DNA from: Toxoplasma gondii ME49
Taxonomy: Eukaryota; Apicomplexa; Conoidasida; Eucoccidiorida; Sarcocystidae
Reading direction: 5' to 3'
Assembly (NCBI RefSeq): GCF_000006565.2
Contig: NC_031473.1
Span: forward strand, 682,001-746,000
Length of the DNA: 64,000 nt
The notes under the pieces are model-generated. The model worked only from the letters and a program-made list of their open reading frames with translations, did not search any database and was not told the origin of the DNA. The translations under genes were made by a program, and so were the position numbers. Positions 59,911 through 64,000 of the stretch are shown one piece after another; the first letter of the stretch is position 1, and each line of letters starts with the position of its first letter.

Positions 59911-62900
59911 GTGAGTTGCGGAACCTCCAATGTCCCAACTCGTTGAAGGGAAACTGGATAAAGCTGCACACCTACTCGGAACAACTTGTCCTCAACTATT
60001 TTCACTTTCCAGTGTACTGAAGCACGACGACGGCAGCCGCGGACGTTTTCAGAGACCAGTCGAAACCAACTGTAGTGAAATCATACACGCGGTGTTGGGA
60101 GTCGACGCGCTTCCGAGTATGCAACATGGGTCAGCAGCGCTGGACAGGAACCGGTTATGAAAGGAATTTAGGAAAACAAGTCACAACTGAGAAGGTTGGA
60201 CGCATCTGTTTGATTGTAGCACGACACAACTTCAGGAGAAGAAGGCGCATATGGTTGCTTCATGAAAGCGATTGATATCAGACGACCTTAATTGGATTTT
60301 ATTTTTTCGCAGTGATATGTGGGGGTGCTCAATCGTTTGCTCTGCTTCCTCGCCTCCTGAAGCGGCAGCCAGGCAAAGCCCAAGATAGCGATGCCGGACC
60401 CTAAAACGCAACGGTGTCATTGTATGGAATTCTATCTCCAGGAGTGCTTTTGCTTCTGTGAAAAGGGTCATTTTCCCCCAGTTCTCCTTGGGGACAACTA
60501 ATACGCGCACGTAGAGAGAAGGGAGAAGCATTCACGGCTAGGCCTTTTTTCTGCTTGCGGAGTCGCGAAGGCAACAGTGCATTGTAAGGGTGGAGTGGAA
60601 GAACACGCAGCCCTTCCACCCCGCTTTTCAGCAACAAGCATACGAGACTAGAGAAGCTTTAAAGTTCTCATTTTCGGCGTTGAACGGGTACGCAAATATG
60701 CCCGCCTGTGATGTTGGATTCGCAGTCGCTTCAATCTCCCTCAGACCGCCCACGGTGGTCGTCGAACCGGTACGAAAGCTGTTGCAGGAAAACACAGGTG
60801 GCTCCGAAGGTCACTCGAAAGCAGCAGACGGCATGAGCAACAACGGTGCTCTCCACGATATTTTTTATTCGAACAAAAGGCTCGTGGCAAGCCACGCCGC
60901 AACATGATTTGTCGTTGCTGCGCCTTCACAGTTAATAAACCAGGAAGTCAACACCGTAGCGGCACAATCACAGTTTTTACTCCCTTTCGGTTTTGAAAGC
61001 CATTTTGAGCTTTTCTCATGGGACGATTCACTGTGCAGTGACAGATGCAGTTCTGAAACAGTCAGGGCCGATGCTGCGAACTTACAAAGAAGCGCAACGG
61101 CAGAAGGCGCACCAGGTTGGTCGTCAGGAGTGCTCACCAGCCAAGAATCTTTAATATACTCACGCGCCTGCTTCGATTAGTTACCAGGGCCGCCGATCCT
61201 CGGAAACGATAGACGCAAGGTTGTTTCTGTTATATTGTTTACCCCTAATACATTCTGGTGGCATGACACTTATCGAATTACTCTGAAGAACGCCGTATAT
61301 TAGGATTTTTTCTGGACGAACACACCAATCGGTTTCTGTTTGAGCAAGTAATCCATGATAGTTCATTTTCGGTTCAGTTATAAGATGATATCTTCGCTGC
61401 TCGGAGCTTTCAGTATGAATCCACGAAAAACCACAAGAAGCCGACCGCGTGGGAGCAATTATTGTTTGATTTCTCCGGTTGTGCACAACTCTACCTTCGG
61501 AGGCGTAGAAAATGTGCGATGGGCTCAGAAAGGCTAACACGCACTTGCCTCTTTTGGCGTTGGATGACTGCTTCTTCACATGCTTTCCTCATGAAACATA
61601 GCGCTCTGTTCGCAATGCGACTATGGTACCCAGGAAGCGTGCCAAGAGGTTAGGGACCTTGACAACTGGTAAGCTCACAACAACAAACGAAACAACACAG
61701 ACATGCGCCAACAAAGCGACAACACAAGATTTCAACTCCAGTGCCAGTTGCAAGCTTCACTGCTGGGGGAATGCGCTGTTTTGCCGCATACTTCCACGCA
61801 CAGTTTCTTTACCTATAAAAGGAGAAATTTGCTGGGGGTGGGTTTCGTGTGGCTGTCTCAATTGAGGCAGACATAAAAGCTGCCACTTTGTTCTTTTTAC
61901 GACTCGCATGATATATTATATATTCTGCGCATAGGAGTAAGGGCCTTTCTTCTGAACCAGAGTCCGGAGAGTCCAGAAGGCCTAGCGCACGGTCCACTGG
62001 GCGGGGCACAGGGAATCAATTGCGGGGTGCCAGTGGTGGACTTCCTGTGAAACCGATACAAGGCAATTCGGCAGATCCCGTGCAGCAGCAGGGTGTGAAA
62101 GAGGATAAAGCGAAACACCGGTCCAGACGACCATTAAACTGATGAACCAGGAGATCTCCACACAAAGGTGGCGCTTCTTAAGCAGTGTTGATAGGGAAGA
62201 CGCTTGTGTAGAAAAGAAACTGAAGCAACGATAATGCAGAAAAAGTCGGGGATACTGTCCAACCCAGGTTTCTCGGAAAGCTTTCCATTTTGAGGCTCAG
62301 ATGATGTGAGGATTCATGGAGCGATTGAGCTGCCTTGTTCTTTTCTTGCAGGCCCATGTGAATTAACATGTGTTCTCTCGTGATTCGTTGCTTTCTAAAG
62401 CCTTTCTGTGTTCGCCCTGCCACAAGATTGGGAACTAGTTACAATGCTGTGTAGAGAAACGCTTGTGGATGGTGGTCGCATTTGCATGATGGTCATTTCA
62501 CCACGGTAATTAGTTAGCGACGAGGTGACAGCCAATATCGGCTGCGGGTTCTGTTCTAGGCCGCTCAGAACGGCTGGCACAGTTGGTAAGATGCTTGCGT
62601 CGTCTTCGGCAATCCGCGAGTACTTTTTTCACCCCTTTGGCGGCGGTATACCACATATACAGCTCGAATAAGGGACACAGGGAGGGACGTCAGTAACGCC
62701 TTCTTTCTAGACAACGAAGAATTCTACGTGTGACGCAGAAGTTGGAGCAACACATTCTTTCATACACTTATGAAGCTAGAATTTAAACCGCGTAGTCCAA
62801 TTGTCAGTGAATGTTACTCTCTGAAAGTCGAGCCGAACTTAAGAGTGAGTGAAGGAAGGACGCGATTTGTTATCTTCGAGAAGAAAAAGAAGCACGGACC

Positions 62901-64000
62901 AACTATACTACGTTGTGACAGCGTCGACGCGCTACAGCCCTGTTGACTCTTTGGGGGGAAGATCCAAATGCCCCTCTTGGGGACACAGGACGCCGCCGAC
63001 TACAGAAGTCGCGAACGTGCAGATATTCCTAACTAGCAACATGGCCAAGTCGGGAAAGCAGAGCGCGGTCTCGCCTAAAAAGTGACTGTATTCGGGGTCT
63101 AAATGCACACAAGAAGTACACATCGCGGTAAAATCCACTAGCCCTGTACCACGTGGGGCATATGACACCTGACTCTGGTGACATCGAAAATTTTGCCACG
63201 AGGTTTTTCCGCGCAAGAACTCTCACAACAAGATGCCACTAGCGCATCGTATCACACAGCACCTTTTTGAACGGGCACGTTGTTCCCCACAGTTGACGTC
63301 GGAAGTTGCATTTCTGTCTAAGGCCTTAGCCGACAAACACGAGACTATGTTCTACGCCTTTGCCGATGAACATAGCCTCTCTTCACAAACTGTGGCAAAG
63401 CTTGCCGGTGTCCAGAGAAGGTGTGATAGAACCTAAGAATGTGAATTATCGGGAACTTCCGGCTCAACTCGCCCGCATACTACAAAACGAGAATGCAAGA
63501 CAGGTTAGCTATGCAGAGTCGAACACACGGCCCTTGGGATGTTTCGATAGGCCCTTGGCATCCTTCTTCCTCACAATGCAGCGAGAACCGAAACGGGGTG
63601 CATAGTAGACAGCTCTCGTAAAGTGGAAGGCGTGGTTGAGACGCCAATCAAAAACAAAATGAATGTTCTACACCGGAAACTCTGGGCTAGGCAATGATTC
63701 ACGAATGAATCGGTGCATCGACAGATGGTAGGATGAACATAGGAACAGATCGACCCGCGCTTTCACGGCGTTTAAGGTGAACACACATTTCTGCCACGTT
63801 TTGCCTACGGCAAGGAGCAGCTTCATTGTCCTTTTGGGAGTCCGTATTCGGGCGTCTCAACAACATACCATCCATGTTTTTGCTTCACGTAGACACATTT
63901 TTAGCACAGTAGAAAACAGAAATCGGTCATTAATGAAAAGGCACCGGCTTGCGTTCAAATGATCCACTGGAATTCCCCGCGAATCCACGGTATCTCACGA
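59911..64000 (+). other. Right edge: scattered candidate exons, no firm gene model
   Basis: Several short plus-strand stretches look coding and have splice-like borders, but I could not join them. One at about 60056-60191 includes RWTGTGYERNLGKQVTTEK. One near 60720-60800 includes SISLRPPTVVVEPVRKLL. One at about 61034-61112 includes KQSGPMLRTYKEAQRQKAHQ and ends at a CAG|GTTGGT donor. A short ATG frame begins at 63041 (MAKSGKQSAVSPK). A larger one lies at about 63221-63503. They may belong to the gene that starts at 58179, or to one that runs past the window. Confidence 0.35.
63221..63503 (+). CDS. Candidate coding exon(s) near the right edge, reading frame changes midway
   Basis: From 63221 one frame reads HNKMPLAHRITQHLFERA and then SEVAFLSKALADKHETMFYA up to about 63401 and soon stops. 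A second frame, open from about 63330, reads VIEPKNVNYRELPAQLARIL and NENARQ and ends at a CAG|GTTAGC donor at 63503. Removing the 13 bases from 63402 (GTGTCCAGAGAAG) would put the two in one frame. The residues look like real protein in both halves, but I know no family for them. It could be one exon with a small insertion, two alternative exons, or chance. Confidence 0.35.

Noticed and set aside
62560..62640. Possible tRNA-like fold (CAGTTGGTAAGATGC)
   Set aside because: The A-box-like word is present but there is no matching B box (GGTTCGAATCC) or closed acceptor stem.

Overview
The window looks like nuclear DNA of a coccidian apicomplexan, most like Toxoplasma or a close relative (Neospora, Hammondia). 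The evidence is GC-balanced, intron-rich genes with GT-AG introns of a few hundred bases, frequent TGCATGC words, and long (TA)n and GATA microsatellites in introns and spacers. The protein set also fits: a branched-chain keto-acid dehydrogenase E1-alpha, a proteasome alpha subunit, an RNB exoribonuclease and a flagellar SPEF2/CPC1-type protein. The species call is inference; no marker gene settles it.

Layout. (1) 1048-4173, minus: a SPEF2/CPC1-like gene whose 3' end probably continues beyond base 1. (2) 8411-27612, minus: a DIS3L2-type RNB exoribonuclease in at least 24 exons over about 19 kb. One of its last introns holds a 2.3 kb minisatellite of about 31 units of 74 bp. (3) 30436-35933, minus: mitochondrial BCKDH E1-alpha in nine exons, reconstructed completely and in phase. 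(4) 39319-42249, plus: proteasome subunit alpha type 4 in four exons. (5) 44859-47586, plus: a START-domain lipid-binding protein in four exons. (6) 49121-54617, plus: a VWA-domain protein in six exons. (7) 56262-57407, plus: a single-exon alanine-glyoxylate/serine-pyruvate aminotransferase of bacterial type. (8) 58179 to about 59910 or beyond, plus: an unrecognised multi-exon gene, followed to the right edge by scattered candidate exons.

The genes do not form one pathway. BCKDH E1-alpha (mitochondrial acyl-CoA supply) and the aminotransferase (glyoxylate, serine and alanine) are metabolic. The exoribonuclease and proteasome subunit serve RNA and protein turnover. The SPEF2-like protein belongs to the male-gamete flagellum. 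The BCKDH and proteasome genes are divergent, with 3.4 kb between their starts. Genes on the left are all on the minus strand and those on the right all on the plus strand.

The left part (about 7.9-33 kb) is crowded with TA microsatellites and purine/pyrimidine tracts, while the part right of about 38 kb has almost none. Splice sites were chosen by reading frame, phase and family alignment from memory. They are not supported by transcripts.
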